A stretch of DNA of 64,000 nt from Amaranthus tricolor (taxonomy: Eukaryota; Streptophyta; Magnoliopsida; Caryophyllales; Amaranthaceae): contig NC_080058.1 in assembly GCF_026212465.1 (NCBI RefSeq), forward strand, positions 21,208,200 to 21,272,199, in the 5' to 3' direction. The translations under genes were made by a program, and so were the position numbers. The stretch's first letter is position 1. The number at the start of each line of letters is the position of its first letter. Below, piece by piece: positions 1 through 14,400 of this stretch. Under the pieces are notes generated by a model, which worked only from the letters and a program-made list of their open reading frames with translations, did no database searches and had not been told where the DNA came from.

Positions 1-370
1 TGGTTGTAACTACAACATAATTTGCTTTTAGTGGGATATATTTAGCGAAATTTAATTTAAATCTCGCTATTTCAAATTTCTTATAATATATTTAGAGGAT
101 TTAGTGATATTTATTAGACTTTTAGCAGCATGATAAAAAGTCATACTAAAGCTTTTTGCAACATAAGATCTAGTGACATTTCTCACAAACAAATGTCACT
201 ATAGGCTATAGTGACAATTACATATACCACTAAAGACCAAATAACACTAAATCACTTTATATGGAACTTAAAATAAAAACCAATAATTATTATACTAAAA
301 ATATGAATAAGTGGCATTCTTTTAATGCCACTAAATCTTATGTCGCTAAAAATATTAAGGACTTGTATAT
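1..370. repeat. Remnant of an unidentified TIR-type DNA transposon
   Basis: No coding potential is seen. The stretch is full of short motifs present in both orientations, such as AGTGACATTT with AAATGTCACT (about 171-212) and AGTGGCATT with AATGCCACT (about 310-332). Clustered inverted copies like this are typical of subterminal regions of CACTA or similar DNA transposons. The element runs off the left edge, so neither terminus nor target duplication can be identified. Positions 371-797 lie downstream of the receptor kinase gene and hold nothing else recognisable. Confidence 0.3.
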
Positions 371-797
371 TGCCAAATTTGATTAACATTGCATATATTT
401 GATATATAGTAAGTATATCCTCAACATAACTCTGAATCCAATGTATTATTGCTGCCAACATTGCATGCATTGTTGCATTTCCATTTCCATTACATAAAAA
501 ATCCACACATCACAGAAATTGTTGAATACAAGGCAATAAGCACAACTCAATACACAAATATTTTTGCTCGTACAATTTCAGACAGCTGACTGGCTGCATT
601 TTTACAGCACTACAATTACAGTTTACAGAAGGGAATAATCAGGGAGATCAGGAATATAGCCGCATCAATGCATCAGGCAATCTTAATCATACTCCTAAAT
701 GCTACTGATTGGATAACTCGCAAACCGCAATCATTGCAGCTGTGTTATGCCATTATATTATTTACTTCTTTCCGTTATCTAAATCCTTTCTTTACAA

Positions 798-3700
798 TTA
801 ACAATTCAATCCAGATAGACGATTCAGTACATCTTTCATCGATGGCTGCTCAGATGGCCTGCTTCTCGTGCTAAGTAAAGCAACTTCGAGTACTAAACTT
901 ATCTCCTTCCTCAAATATACTTGTTCACCAATTTCGTTTTCACTGCATATCTCTTCTAAAAGATCTTCTATTGCCTTGCTTTGAATGCTCTTAGTCACAT
1001 CTTTTATCCTTCCATTTGTCAAGATTTCCAGTATCACCTTTCCAAAGTTATATATATCCGCGTACATCTCCTCTTTGATTGATGCCTCTTGACCTGCTAA
1101 ACCATGAAAAATACAATTTATGTCTTTAATTATGTCCTTACTCAAAAGTGTATGTAATATATCTGACGGTATACTCTATTATGCCCCCTCATACAAGAGC
1201 CTTTCAGGCTAGCAGTCCGTTTTCATACAAGAAGAGGAGTGGATGCGATTCAAATCGCTTTTGATATCCATTCAACCGAAAGCTTAAATGTATGAATGGT
1301 GTTAGCTATAAAAAAAAATAAAAAAAAATAAAAAAAAAGGAAAGAAAACAAGATTAACAAGCACACCTGACTGCAATTTGGATGGTGTTAGCGGGAATGA
1401 GCCTTTGTTAAGTAGCATTAGAAATCGAAAACCAAATTCCGTCAACTGAGGTTCCATGCTTTCATCTAACACGATGTTACCCGTCCTAAGATCGCCATGA
1501 GGAATAGCTGGATAGCAGTCATGATGAAGGAAGCAAAGGCCCTTTGCAATACCCAACACTATCTTATACTTGGAAGCCCAATCCTGTTGTGCTAAAATCT
1601 TTTCGGCCAGATTTCCATTTGGCAAGTAATCATACAGAACATACACAAGATCCTTATTGTAGCAATATCCAAGCACTCTAGTCAGGTTTTTATGCCTTGC
1701 ATTGCCCATTTGGATGATAAACTCTTCCATAATTTCCATTCTCTGTGGGTCCCACTCAATCTTCTTTACAGAAACTGTTATTCCTGTTGGCAAGGTGACT
1801 TTGCATACTGGAGATGCTGTCTCCATGAACTCTGGAGAACTAAAGCTCTTCAAAACATCATTTGCAGTGAAGTTGGGCAATCCAGTAAAAGAGATCATTT
1901 TCCAATGACCTTTTGTTCTTCCCTTCTGGATATAATATACTCCAGAAACAGCAAGGGCTATAAAAAAAACAATAGCTACACAAAGTATTAGTACCCACAA
2001 AAACTCTGCTTGGATTGCTTTAGAATTTGGGCATTCCTCTAAAGGCTCCCCACATAACTTTGAATTACCCACAAAAGCACTGCTATCCATTAACCTAAAA
2101 CTTTTGCCTCGAGGTATCGAACCAGATATATCATTGAATGACACATTTAGTAGCTGTAAACTAGTTGAGTGACCCAAGTTTTCAGGGATTTCACCACTGA
2201 GATTATTATGAGATAGGTCTATGATACTAAGACCTTGGCAATCTGAAATGGTTTCTGGCATATCTCCCAACAGGTAATTTGAACTAAGTTCAATAACAGT
2301 AAGAGATTTGCAAGATTGGAAAGAGGGAATATTGCCTGATATGCCACAAGAAGATGCAGAAAAGTTGCTTAGTAATGGTAAAGACCAAAGCTTAGGTGGA
2401 AGTTTACCACCAAGCTCAGGGTTATTGGAGACATTGAAATACTCAAGCTTAGAAGCTTGATTAATATCTTCCGGAATACCCCCTATCAACTTGTTATTTG
2501 ACAAATCCACATACGAAATTTCAGATAAAGAACCAAATTTAAATGAGATGGGACCTGAGAGTGAATTATATTCGAATCGAATGCGAACAAGAGATGAACA
2601 ATTGGAGAGGAAAAGGGGAAGCTCACCAGTAAAAGAGTTGGAGAACAATATAAGCTTGGAAAGCATGCCATTGGCACACAGATTAGGAGGTATCTCACCG
2701 CTGAAATTGTTAGTTGAAACATCCACCAATTTCAGGTTTGAGTTGATCCCCAAGCTCTTTGGAAGCAACCCTGAGAAATAATTGTTCCAAAGGAGGAGAG
2801 TATCCAGCAGAGGAAGATCTGCTATGGCTTGGGGAATAGTGCCACTCATTTCGTTTTGAAAAAGGCTGAGAAAAGTGAGATTCTTGAGCTCTGCGAAACT
2901 TTCTGGGATTTCCCCAGAAATCATATTGTCAGAAAGATCCAAACTTTGCAGAGAAACCAATTTGCTGAACTCTGAGGGAATAAACCCACTGAATTGGTTT
3001 CTGAATAAGAAAAGGGATTCAAGCTTAGCCAAATTCCCAATATTTTTTGGAATTTGGCCAGAGAGATTTGCTCCTGCAATATCAAGGTATTGAAGTTCAC
3101 TCATGTTTCCTATTTCCCAAGGGATGCCACCTTGGTATGAATTATAGCCAATTTCCATGTGGGTAACACTTTGAAGCTTTCCCAGCTCAGGAGAAATATG
3201 ACCACCAAGAAGATTTCCAGCCAAATGAATGAATTCTAAGCCCTTGAAATTCCCAAATTCTGAAGGGATTGGCCCACTGAAGTAACTCCCAGCAAAGTTA
3301 AGAACTTTGAGTGACTCAATCTGCGAAACCTCAGCAGGCAATGGCCCTGAAAAACTATTGCTCAAGGCATCTAACACCACAAGCTTCTTTAACCCTGAAA
3401 CCCCATGTGGGAAATTACCTGAAAAATTGTTCCTACTTATGTCTAAGCTTTTCAAGTTAGTGAGATTAAAGATTGAAACAGGAAGTTTCCCAGAAAACAA
3501 ATTGAGACTGAGATTGAGGCTAACAAGATGAACAAAGACACCAAATTGTTTCCCAGAAAGTTCTCCTGCTAGACCTCTTCTTGATAGGTCCAACCCAATG
3601 ATTATGGTGGAGTTATTGTTGCAAGAAACCCCAGACCATGAACAAGCTGCTATTTCTACAGATGGGTTGTTCTTGGAAGGCAAGAACCAATCATCTAAAG

Positions 3701-3833
3701 TATTGTAATCATCCATTAACTCGGATTTTAAGCTTATCAGGGCATCAGAGAAAACATCAGCAGCAGGTACAGTAACAATCATGGAAGTAACAAGAATGAG
3801 GTTTAAACACAATAAGATTGGTGAAATCTCCAT
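798..3833 (-). CDS. MOL1: LRR receptor-like kinase, MOL1-like, probable pseudokinase
   Basis: Two exons, 3833-1367 and 1093-798, give 920 residues. The intron (1366-1094) has a GT donor and a CAG acceptor, and the phase joins a Gly codon exactly. Order: signal peptide (about 1-25), N-terminal LRR cap with paired Cys (about 60-75), roughly twenty plant-type LxxLxLxxNxxSGxIP repeats, a Cys pair (LCGEPLEEC), a membrane segment near 609-631 and a kinase-like domain to the end. LRR wording and length (about 895 residues in Arabidopsis) match MOL1, a subfamily XI receptor known to restrain cambium-driven stem thickening, close to the CLE-peptide receptors PXY and CLV1. The kinase part lacks a glycine-rich GxGxxG loop, reads HGD in place of HRD, EFG in place of DFG, and has no clear APE; the ATP-binding Lys (SVKK) remains. 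It is probably a plasma-membrane receptor that signals without catalysis. Orthology is inferred by eye. Confidence 0.85.
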
Positions 3834-3839
3834 TGGGAC

Positions 3840-5757
3840 TTGGAGTAGTGGCAGAGAGAAAGAGAAATATGAGATAGAGTGAGCCCAACCCTGTTGGGGA
3901 GTGGGGAGTGGGGAGTGGAGTAGAATGGAGTATGGAGTGGATTAAAGTGTGAAAGAGCTAATTTATAATTTGTTTAAAAGCAAACAAGAAAGAATATGTT
4001 TTTGTGTGGGGATGAGAATTGAGAAAGAAGAATGATGATATTCAAATTGCATGGGAAACAAAGAACAGTAGAATAGGGAGTTCATTACTCAAACGGCTTA
4101 GAAAAAGAGGAAACATAAGGGGACCATATCCACAGCTGCTTTATATGATTTATTAGGTGTTAAGTATAAAGTTGATTCATGATTAGCATATATCATATCT
4201 TCATTTGCATATTTTAATACCCTTAAGACTTAAAAAGAAGGATAGGAATTAGGGTCTGAGTATCTAACAACTGTTTTCAATAATCAAAATCATAGATTAT
4301 TTATTAATTTAATGAAGTACTGCTAATAATATAATACCCTTTAAACTTAAAAAAAGATATCACTGTTCATAGTTGAGTCAAAAAGTAGTTCCAGAAACTT
4401 GCCAGTGAAGACGACCCTATGTAAAAATACTACTACTAAATTTTAATTACTATAATAAATGATAATTCAGTATCCATGTTGTTTATTTAGATAAATTGTT
4501 ATTGATTATTGATTATATAAAGAGAAACATGAGGTATACTGCTTAAAATCCGGGTCCTCGTACACTACATATAAATATAATTATTAATTAATTTGTAAAC
4601 CGAAATTGTGGAAAATTGCTGTATGCAATTGGGAATTCAGCTGCAATATGGAATCTATTATTAGTTGGGTTGGGTAAAAAATAAAGGTAGATAAATGAGA
4701 AGAGTCAAATAAAGAATCAAAGTGACAAAGAGGAGTGGGTTACTGATAGAATTTTAAAAATTTGGTCTAGACAATTAAATACGGAGCTAAAAAAGTAATT
4801 TACGTACAAATTCAATAGTAAAAGTTAATTATCAAGTTTATAAAGTAATTTCAAAAAATAGAAAAGTTTATAAAGTAATTATACAACTTATACAATCTTC
4901 ATCCTCACAATAATTTACCATATCGAATAATTCTTATCAAAATAAACATCAACTTATTCCTTACTATATGAATTATATATCACAACATTTACGGACAATG
5001 ATAAATTAATCGGTGATTTAAAAGTGAAAATGGTGAATTAAACATTTGAGAGCAAAAACCGGATGTTACCATATGGAAAAATCTTACAAAATGATGAATT
5101 AAACGGATATTAACAAGAATTTAACGGAAAATGCTACGACAGTTAGATAGTGCATAAACTGGATGCTACCATGTCGAAAAATCTTACAAAAGTATTACCA
5201 CTGCGTTTCATGAAAACTGGATGCTACCATGTGGAATTTCCCTATTATTAATCTATATAAGTTAAAACATGGTCAAGTGAGATCTTGTTTGATTCGTCTC
5301 AATGCAAGGATAATTCATATCAATTTTTCATAATTTTTAATTATACACACTTAGAGATATTAAAGATTGAATAAGTGCATTGGATAGAGTGCAAAAAGCA
5401 ATTGGGACACTTGTGGTGAATAGGAGGGAGTACAATTTATACAATCCACATCCTCACAATAATTTGCCATATTGAACAATTCTTACCAAAATAAACATCA
5501 ACTTATTCCTTACTATATGAATAATATATCACAATAAGATATGTTCTTTTAAATTTTATTGGAATACTATATTTTTGAATTTAAAAGCTACATAAGACTT
5601 CTTATATAAAAAAGTTTCTAAGAATAAAGGTTTGCTTTTTTATATTTAAGTGTTTGCTAATTAATAATGTTTCTTCATTAAAATTTTAATTTCTAAAATA
5701 TTTTATGAAGAAACAAAACATACATGATAAAAAAAAATTAATTTGAGAATAACAAAG
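3840..5757. other. Intergenic region upstream of the MOL1-like gene
   Basis: This holds the 5' leader and promoter of the minus-strand receptor kinase, beginning with GA-rich sequence at 3845-3950. No gene is visible. A segment of about 100 bp occurs twice in direct orientation (about 4885-4985 and 5432-5536, roughly 90% alike). Just before the second copy, 5405-5430 reads like the right terminus of a Stowaway MITE (GGACACTTGTGG then TAGGAGGGAGTA), but its left end is not clear. Confidence 0.5.
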
Positions 5758-5761
5758 AATC

Positions 5762-5817
5762 ATTATGACAACATTGCTGGAAGATTACCCATATTTGCCT
5801 TAAAAAGTATGAGTAAG
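5762..5817 (+). repeat. Left copy of a ~56-bp direct duplication flanking a hAT-like element
   Basis: Begins ATTATGACAACATTGC and ends GTATGAGTAA(G), directly against the hAT-like left end. A copy with about four substitutions sits directly against the right end at 20541-20597. hAT elements normally make 8-bp duplications, so this length is unusual. Confidence 0.75.
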
Positions 5818-6185
5818 TAGGGGTGGGGTGCATACGGTCCGGTCTGGTCTGGTCTACGGTTTTTTTCTTTTTAAATTAATATTTTTAGTAAGCTAATGTA
5901 TTCAACAAATAGAATTTAGATGAAAGAAAATTGAGAAGGGAAGAGTTGCTCGCTAACAGTTAGAAAATAATGGCATACCAACAGCAAGATGAATTCTTAT
6001 TATATCTCTCAGATTAACAACAATTAGAAAACAATGGCATAGCATTAGTTAGAAATGTGGAAATATATTATTCTGAGGATATTCAGATTTTGTTACTTTT
6101 TTTAGGCAAATGTATTAGGGCAAGTATATATTTCCTAGTTGTATTATTTCATTAGTTAACTCCTAATTTATGTATATAATGGAGC

Positions 6186-6448
6186 CACTAGTGGAAAAAA
6201 CCTTATTTGCTGCGGTTTTTTGGCCATTATTTGCTGCGGTTTTGGCCCCAAGCAATAGTGATAGCAGCAAATAGCTCATTTTAAATGCTGCGGTTAAAAA
6301 CTGCAGCAAAAAATAAGCTATTTGCTGCGGTCAGCTCACAAAACCGCAGCAAATAGGTGCCATTATTTGCTGCGGTCAACCCTCAAAACCGCAGCAAATA
6401 GTGGCACCTATTTGCTGAGGTTTTGTGGGCTGACCGCAACAAATAGCT
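6186..6448. repeat. CACTA left terminus and subterminal repeats
   Basis: The 15-bp terminus is followed by about ten copies of a TTTGCTGCGGT-type motif in both orientations, several paired as hairpins around GTCAGCTCACAAAACC-type spacers. In En/Spm such motifs are binding sites for the element-encoded TNPA-like protein. Confidence 0.85.
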
Positions 6449-6598
6449 TATTTTTTTTTCTTTTTTCCTTTTATTCTAATAATAATCCAATAATAATGTA
6501 GAATGTAATAACAATGATTAATCCAATAATAATCCAATGATAATCACCAATAATCTCTTTGTAATAAAAAACTCTCGATAATATAATATGATACGTAC

Positions 6599-6848
<250 letters not shown>

Positions 6849-7215
6849 TATACATTAAAGTCCTAAAAAATCTATACTAATTACACTTTATCAAGGATAA
6901 AAATTAGCAAGATACGCGGCAATCTTGTCTTTTAATTCGCGCATCTCTCCACTTCTCAAAGGGCGTGTTTCCCTCGGAGTGTCGTTTAAACCTATAATAT
7001 AATATAAAATTAAAAGACGATTAATATAATTGAACATTAGATTTTACCAATAAGAATTATTTAAGAACGTACTAACAAATACTTACGGCATCTATATTTT
7101 CGACTCCAAACTCCTTCACGGATTTTATAATATCATCCATGTACTTCAGCGCGTAGTAGCCGCATTCAACGGAAGAAGAAGGTTGTTGAAAGCACTAAGA
7201 GAAAATAGATGTTAG

Positions 7216-7920
7216 TGTCAAAAACGGTTAAAAACGCATAAAATCGCAACTTAACACGTAAATTCTAGCACATGACTATGATTTTCAATTCTAACTTCAA
7301 CACAATAATATATACCAAATAGTGTTGTGTGCCAAGTTTCGTGCAAAACAAACCAAGTTTGAGCTACTTACGCGCGAAATTGACAAAAACGCTTAAAAAC
7401 CCTTAAAATCGCAACTTCACACCTAATTTCTAGCATATGACTATTATTTTCAATTCTAACCATTTCAACACAATAATATATGTCAAATAGTGTTGTGTGC
7501 CAAGTTTCGTGCATAACAAACCAAGTTTGAGCTACTTTACGCGCGAAATTGACAAAAACGCTTAAAAACCCTTAAAATCGCAACTTAACACCTAATTTCT
7601 AGCATATGACAATTATTTTCAATTCTAACCATTTCAACACAATAATATATGCCAAATAGTGTTGTGTGCCAAGTTTCGTACATAACAAACCAAATTTGAG
7701 CTACTTTACGCGCGAAATTGACAAAAACGCTTAAAAACCCTTAAAATCGCAACTTAACACGTAATTTCTAGCATATAACTATGATTTTCAATTCTATCCA
7801 ATTCAACACAATAATATATGCCAAATAGTGTAGTGTGCCAAGTTTCGTGCATAACAAACCAAGTTTGACCTACTTTACGCGCGAAATTGACAAAAACGCT
7901 TAAAAACGAATAAAATCGAA
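7216..7920. repeat. Tandem repeat, ~169-bp unit, 4.2 copies
   Basis: The marker CAAGTTTCGT recurs at 7333, 7501, 7670 and 7839, giving periods of 168-169 bp. Each unit carries AACGCTTAAAAACCC, CAACACAATAATATATG and TTTACGCGCGAAATTGAC blocks. The array lies in an intron between the exons encoding the Asp and Cys parts of the Ulp1 domain. Confidence 0.93.
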
Positions 7921-8024
7921 TTTGTGTACCTTTATTGCTGTCCATTTTGGAAATGTGGCTCTGGATGTAGATCCTATTTGTCCACGCACTTTTTTCATTG
8001 TGCTGAAACGCATGAGAAAACTAA

Positions 8025-8258
<234 letters not shown>

Positions 8259-11200
8259 CACTTAATTAAATCAAACTGGTAAAATAATTAATATTACGTA
8301 CGCATTCAACAACGCTTTGAATTTTGTGTTGCGAGGTGGGCTTTGAGGTTTTTTTTAAGAGTCGAAGACGTGCACAGTGTTCGTTAAAGGACATATGACC
8401 AAAAGTATCCAATGCAAACTACAAACGCAAATTTAAAATCAACAAATTAGAGATTAGGTGACTTTAAAAATCAAAAGAAAAGTTCAATTTCAAAAATAAA
8501 ACTTACTCTTCCACATATGGAGCCAGAATGAATGTGTGTTTAGATGCAAGGGAATTAGATGCAATGTATGCTCTGACGTCATCTGGATCATTTACACATT
8601 TACTACCCGAAATCGACTCTGGACAAAACCATCCAATTTTTATTGGAGGTTCGCAAGAATTTAGTTCCTCGTAAGCTGCACTAAACTCACAAATAAGAAA
8701 ATTTTGTTAGTAATTCGGTTATTAAAACAATTAAACAACAATGCCTAACTTGTAAGATAATGAACATCACCTCATGTAGACATGAAAAAGAGCTACATTC
8801 AGCATCTCTCCTCTCAAAAATTGCCCGATGTCACTAGGACCAATAATTACAAACGGGCTCTCTAAAAAGCAGTATTGCTCCTTCAGCAGGTTCAGAATGA
8901 GTGGGTCCTCCTCACTTATGCGAGATGCACAATAATGCAGCCATTTGCAATCTTGAGAGAGATCTTTTAGCTCATCAGCAGTCAAAATTGGAGTGCTTGG
9001 CATCGACTTTGACCCAGTCGACACCTTTGCTGAGGAACCGACCTCTCTCCAAGATCCCTTTAGACTCTTTTGCTATTTTAATTTATACAATTAAATTAGT
9101 GTGAGCATGCAATTAAAAAATAAAAATAAATAAGGTACAAATGATTCTTACCATGTTAGTGAATCGGACCCAAGCATATGGCCATGTGACGAAACTACCT
9201 AGGGCGTCTGATAGTTTCTCAAGGCTCCATGCTGGCATTGGAATTGGGAGTGAGAAATCTTCAAACCCCTTTACAATAGTTTTCACGGCCACACTGATGT
9301 GGCCACTTGTAACAGGCGTTGAATGAACTGTTTGGCCCTCTTTATTTGGCTGGGCCACACCATATGCAACCTCAGTTAAGTCGCCATCACTAGCAACACC
9401 TAACTGAAGCAGCAAAAGAGAACAAGGAGTCGCCTCCTGAAAATTGTGTCGTTTAGTATAATAAGCATCATAACAAAATATTAAAACGCGTTGCAATTTA
9501 AATTAATAAGTGCTTATATATTTATAAACTATGTACCTGTAGCATTGGCTCTAGAGTTGGCTCCGGATTTTGAGCAACGAAATTTATGTTGTCCGGTGTG
9601 GGGTTTTCCCCTTCAGGGGTATTAGTAATGAGCTGGGGTGCTACGGGGGTAATGGGCTCGGGTGTTGGCTCGACCAAAGCGTTAGGATTCCCATGTTGAC
9701 TTTCCTGATCCTCGACAATCAGGTTTGCCAAGTCCACAATGGGTGCTCCCATCTTCTGCAACACGGCGGCCAGCTTGGCGAGATCGTCCTTCGTAATCTC
9801 CGCTCGGAGGGTTGCTACTTCATCCCACAGCGCCGTTCGGGATTGAGTAGCAACACACTCTATGCCGAATGCCTTCTGTAACCCCACGCGAACGCCTCCT
9901 TTTTCGACTACCCGCCCACTGTGGTCTTTCCGTAAGACCATATGCAATTCGTCAACATTGCCTCTTGGGGTGAACTCCCCCGTAGCTTCTTTTTCTTTCC
10001 GGCCCATCTGTTCAAATAAAAAGTGACATATATAGCAATTAGTATAATTACATCAAAGCCAAAGAATACAAAACAAATCAAGAATATACTTAATAATTTC
10101 AAAACTCACCACAGCATTAGCAACCTTCTTCGTTCCCGGATCATTAATGGTAAAATTACCACTTGCATCTCGGGAATGAAGCCCGCAATACCAATCACGC
10201 ACCCGATCTTCAGCAGGAGTATTCACGGATGCGGAGGTAGTCGTAGATGAGGGCGTGGATGAACTTTGATTGGGGTATAAACCCGCATCCACCCACTCTT
10301 TTCGGACCTCATCGTACGTTTTCTGGCCTAAGCGATGGTAAAATTTCCTTTTGCTTACAGAATCGGAAGCTTTACCACGCTTTTAATTAATCAATAGAAA
10401 TCGAATGTCATGTATTAGTTTAATGACTGAATCAAAAGAAGTAAATTCAAATTGGTAAACTATAATATAATATGAAATACTTAAAACTTCTATGGGAGTT
10501 GTTCTTTTGGCAACAAAGGCCTCCCAATCTCTCTTCGATATGTGCCCCCATATTTCGTAGGGCATCTTCGAAGGTGATTGTTCTCCACCTTCGTTTCCCG
10601 TTTTGACCTTTTTGGTCGTACGAGCACGCCTCTTCGTAATCCAGCCAGTTACTAGCTTGGATTTGAAATCTCTAAATCTTTCAGCAACAGCTAAAACATA
10701 ACACATTCTTCTTGTCCTCATCGCTCTCGATGTGGAAAAGATTCAACAAAAAAAACTTATATTTATTACCATCAATCAAATTAATTTTAAAATGAAAATA
10801 AATGAGTAAAAATAGTAAAGTTACTTACCACAGTATCATTCCATAGAGAGTTCTTCAAACCCTCTGAATCCTCGTTCCATGCGTGCAATATGAAAAGCTT
10901 GCGGATACATAGACCCACTTGTTTTCCATATTGCCTATGCCATTTTTCGCAAGGTTGACCTAATGCATTGTATTCCAAATGCATGGGTTTTGTGACTTTG
11001 AGGTTTTTCGTAGGACCTCGCCCTTTTCTTTTCTTACTGGTAGTGGGAGCATCCATTGGTGGGGCGTCTTCAGTTTCAAAATCATTGTCAATCGGTGGAG
11101 CGTCTTCAGCCATACGCTCGTATCTCACAATTTGGTTTTCTTCGCTGTCATAACTACGATGCTCATTATCCGAGGTCTCAATCTCGAGGACAATTTCGTC

Positions 11201-11283
11201 TCTGAATAGATGCATTGTATATCAGTACCTGAAAGAGTATGAATTGAAATATATTAGAACATAAACTAAGTAATATTAAGAAT

Positions 11284-11402
11284 ATGACTAAAACAATTCT
11301 AATACGTTCAACACAATAATATATAACAAATAGTGTTATGTGCAATGTTTCATGCAAAATAAACCAAGCGCGAAAAAAACTTTAAAAATCTTTAAATTCA
11401 TA
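11284..11402. repeat. Diverged single copy of the 169-bp repeat
   Basis: Contains TTCAACACAATAATATATA, CAAATAGTGTTATGTGC and ACCAAGCGCGAAA, matching the order of blocks in the 7216-7920 array. It sits between the two CACTA genes, so the repeat family predates the array or moved within the element. Confidence 0.7.
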
Positions 11403-11409
11403 CCTTGTG

Positions 11410-14400
11410 AATCACTTAATTCAAATGTATTCCTTCCGTGTGATCTACACGCATATAACCAACATCTACATCATCTACATAATCTTGATCCACTGATTTT
11501 GGATTGATAAAGGGAAGAGAGTCTTCAAAAGCATCATATTCTTCCTCATCCTCAACATCACCTATACCAAGGATACTTCTTTTTCCCGGTACAATAATAG
11601 ACCATTTTTTATCAGACGGGTCGACAATGTAGAATACTTGCTTAGCTTGTGTAGCTAGTATGAATGGCTCCTCACTATCATGCAAACGAGCTAAGTCTAC
11701 AAGAGTGAATCCACAAGGGTCGTCATTTTTAATGCATCGTCGATTATTATCTACCCACTTACATTTGAAAAGACCAATATTGAAAGTAGAGTAGTCAAGC
11801 TCCCATATTTCATGTACCCGCCCATAGTATACAAATTTAGCATCAACCGGCGCTTAATCCTTCGCGCTCGCGTAAAATGTAGATGACGCCAAAATAGAAA
11901 CCCCACTATTCTGTAGATACGATGACTCCTTGTCTTGACCCTCAATCCAAAATGTGAAGCCATTGACATCGTAACCCTCATATTTGTTGACATCATCACG
12001 AGGACCAAAAGCTAACCACTTAACAATTTCGGATACACCCTTGAGTTCTTCGCATATTACTCGATCATGAAACCAATTAATAAACGTCTTGTTATGCAAC
12101 TGCATCAATGCCCTATCCCCTTTAGAAGGATGTTTTGTGCGCAATATATCAAAATGCTCACTCAAAAAAGGATGAACTTCCGGAATATGATGCAACACAT
12201 ACAAGTGTGCTTGTAGAAGGCTTTCTCGAGGAGGTGTGACCGATTTGGAGCCAATTGTTCCTTTTCCCTCAAGCCTCCCTTCATGTCTAGAGGTGGGAAG
12301 TCCAATAGGCTTTGCCATGGCCAAATACTCGGCTATAAAGTTACTAATCTCATCGCTCACAGTGCCTTGAATCATACTCCCCTCGGGTTGTGCTGGATTC
12401 CTCACCTTGTTTTGTAAAACACCCATGTGTCTTTCAAAAGGATGACACCACCTTAAAAAAACTAGAGCCAAAAGCTTGATCTCACGAACGAGATGGACAA
12501 TAAGATGAACCATTATGTCAAAGAAAGAAGGTGAAAAATACATCTCAAACTTGCATAAAGTTACAATCACGTCGAGTTGAAGTGCATCAAGTTTAAAGGG
12601 ATCAAGAACTTTACTACAAATTGTGTTGAAGAATGAACATAGCTCAGTAATAGCATATCTCACATGTTTTGGCAGTATTCCACGGATTGCAATTAGTAAG
12701 AACACATGCATCATTACATGGAAATCGTGAGATTTCAAGCTTCCCAACTTCAGCTCACCATTTAGGCTCACAAATCTATTCATGTTGGATGAGTACCCAG
12801 ACGGAACCTTGATGCCATACAAACACTCACAAAATGTCCGCTTCTCTGCTTTGGACAATGTGTAGCAAGCTGGAGGCAAATAAACTTTGTCATTACTCAT
12901 CTTCTTCTTACTGCCACCAACTTCATCAGCTCTATTTCTTTTCTTACTCACCTTAACATGTGCCCACAACTCCGGACGAAGACCCTTGCATTCAAACCAA
13001 TCTCGCACGGCCCTAACATCCTTTGTCTTACCCGGAATGTTCATGAGAGTCCCGAGTATGGCATCGCATACATTTTTCTCTATATGCATAACGTCAAGAC
13101 AATGCCTAACCTGTAGATCTCTCCAATATGGAAGCTTCCAAAAGATTGATTCTTTTTTCCATAATCGGTCTTCACCCCATTGCACTTGCCCCGTTTTATC
13201 AAATACAGTCTCAACTCCCTTAACCTGTTCATAAACCTCATAACCGGTCAACGGTCGACGAGCTACACGGTGCTCAACCTCCCCGTTGAACAACTTCTTC
13301 TTCTTACGATATTGGTGGTCTCGTGGGAGGAACTTTCGATGGTGCATGAATACATGTTTGCACTTACAAATCCACGTGGATTCCATGTCATCGATACATA
13401 TTGGGCATGCTTTCTTCCCTTTGTTCTTATACCCCGATAAGTTTCCATATGCCGGAAAATCATTAACGGTGCATAAAAGCATTGCACGCAAGGTGAACTC
13501 CTCATTAGCATATGCATCAAACACTGAAACGCCTTCATCCCACATCTTTCTCAAATCCTCAACGAGAGGTGCAAGATACACATCTATGTCATTGCCAGGT
13601 TGTTTAGGACCCGAGATAAGAAGCGAAAGCATTATGTACTTACGCTTCATACACAACCAAGGTGGCAAATTATAGATCAGTAAAAGTACCGGCCAAGTAG
13701 TATGTTAAGAACTAAGATTGCGGAATGGGTTCATTCCATCCGTACACAGTCCGAGCCTTAAATTACGAACCTCATCCCCAAAAGTCTTATGCAACCTATC
13801 AATACTCTTCCACTCTGGAGAATCAGATGGATGTGTGAGCAAGTGACCTTTCTTCACCCTATCTGCATGCCACCTCAAATTTAACGCATCTTTCTTTATA
13901 GAAAACAAGCGCTTGAATCTAGGTATTATTGGAAGATACCACAGCCGGGGGCCCTTTAGCATCCCGAGCCCCTTTACGCTTGTAGCGCGATAACCCACAC
14001 CTACGACACTCTTCTAAGTTCTCATTTTCATTCCGATACAACACACAATCATTCGGACACGCATGAATCTTCTGGTACTCTAAGCCAAAAGGACACATGA
14101 GGTTTTTGGCATAATATGTCGACTTTGGAAGTTCATTTCCCTCAGGAAGCATCTCACCTAACGCTTCTAATAACATTGTAAAACTAGCGTCACTTCAATT
14201 GAACTTTGACTTAATGTTGAAAATTGTCAACACTGCTGTTAGTTTGGTGAACTTTGTACATCCAGGGTACAAAGGCTTTTGAGAAGCCTCTGTCAACAAG
14301 TCAAAAACACGAGGATGTTTTCCTAACTCATCCTCGACTCCCTCCATCATCTGATCAACACGATCCACATCCTCATCGACATTCTCTTCATCTGTCTCAT

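Noticed and set aside
2486..3531. Plus-strand ORFs of 72-96 residues and a short minus-strand ORF
   Set aside because: They are antisense or alternate-frame shadows of the LRR region of the receptor kinase.
7216..7920. CRISPR-like array
   Set aside because: The units are contiguous tandem repeats without unique spacers, in a plant intron.
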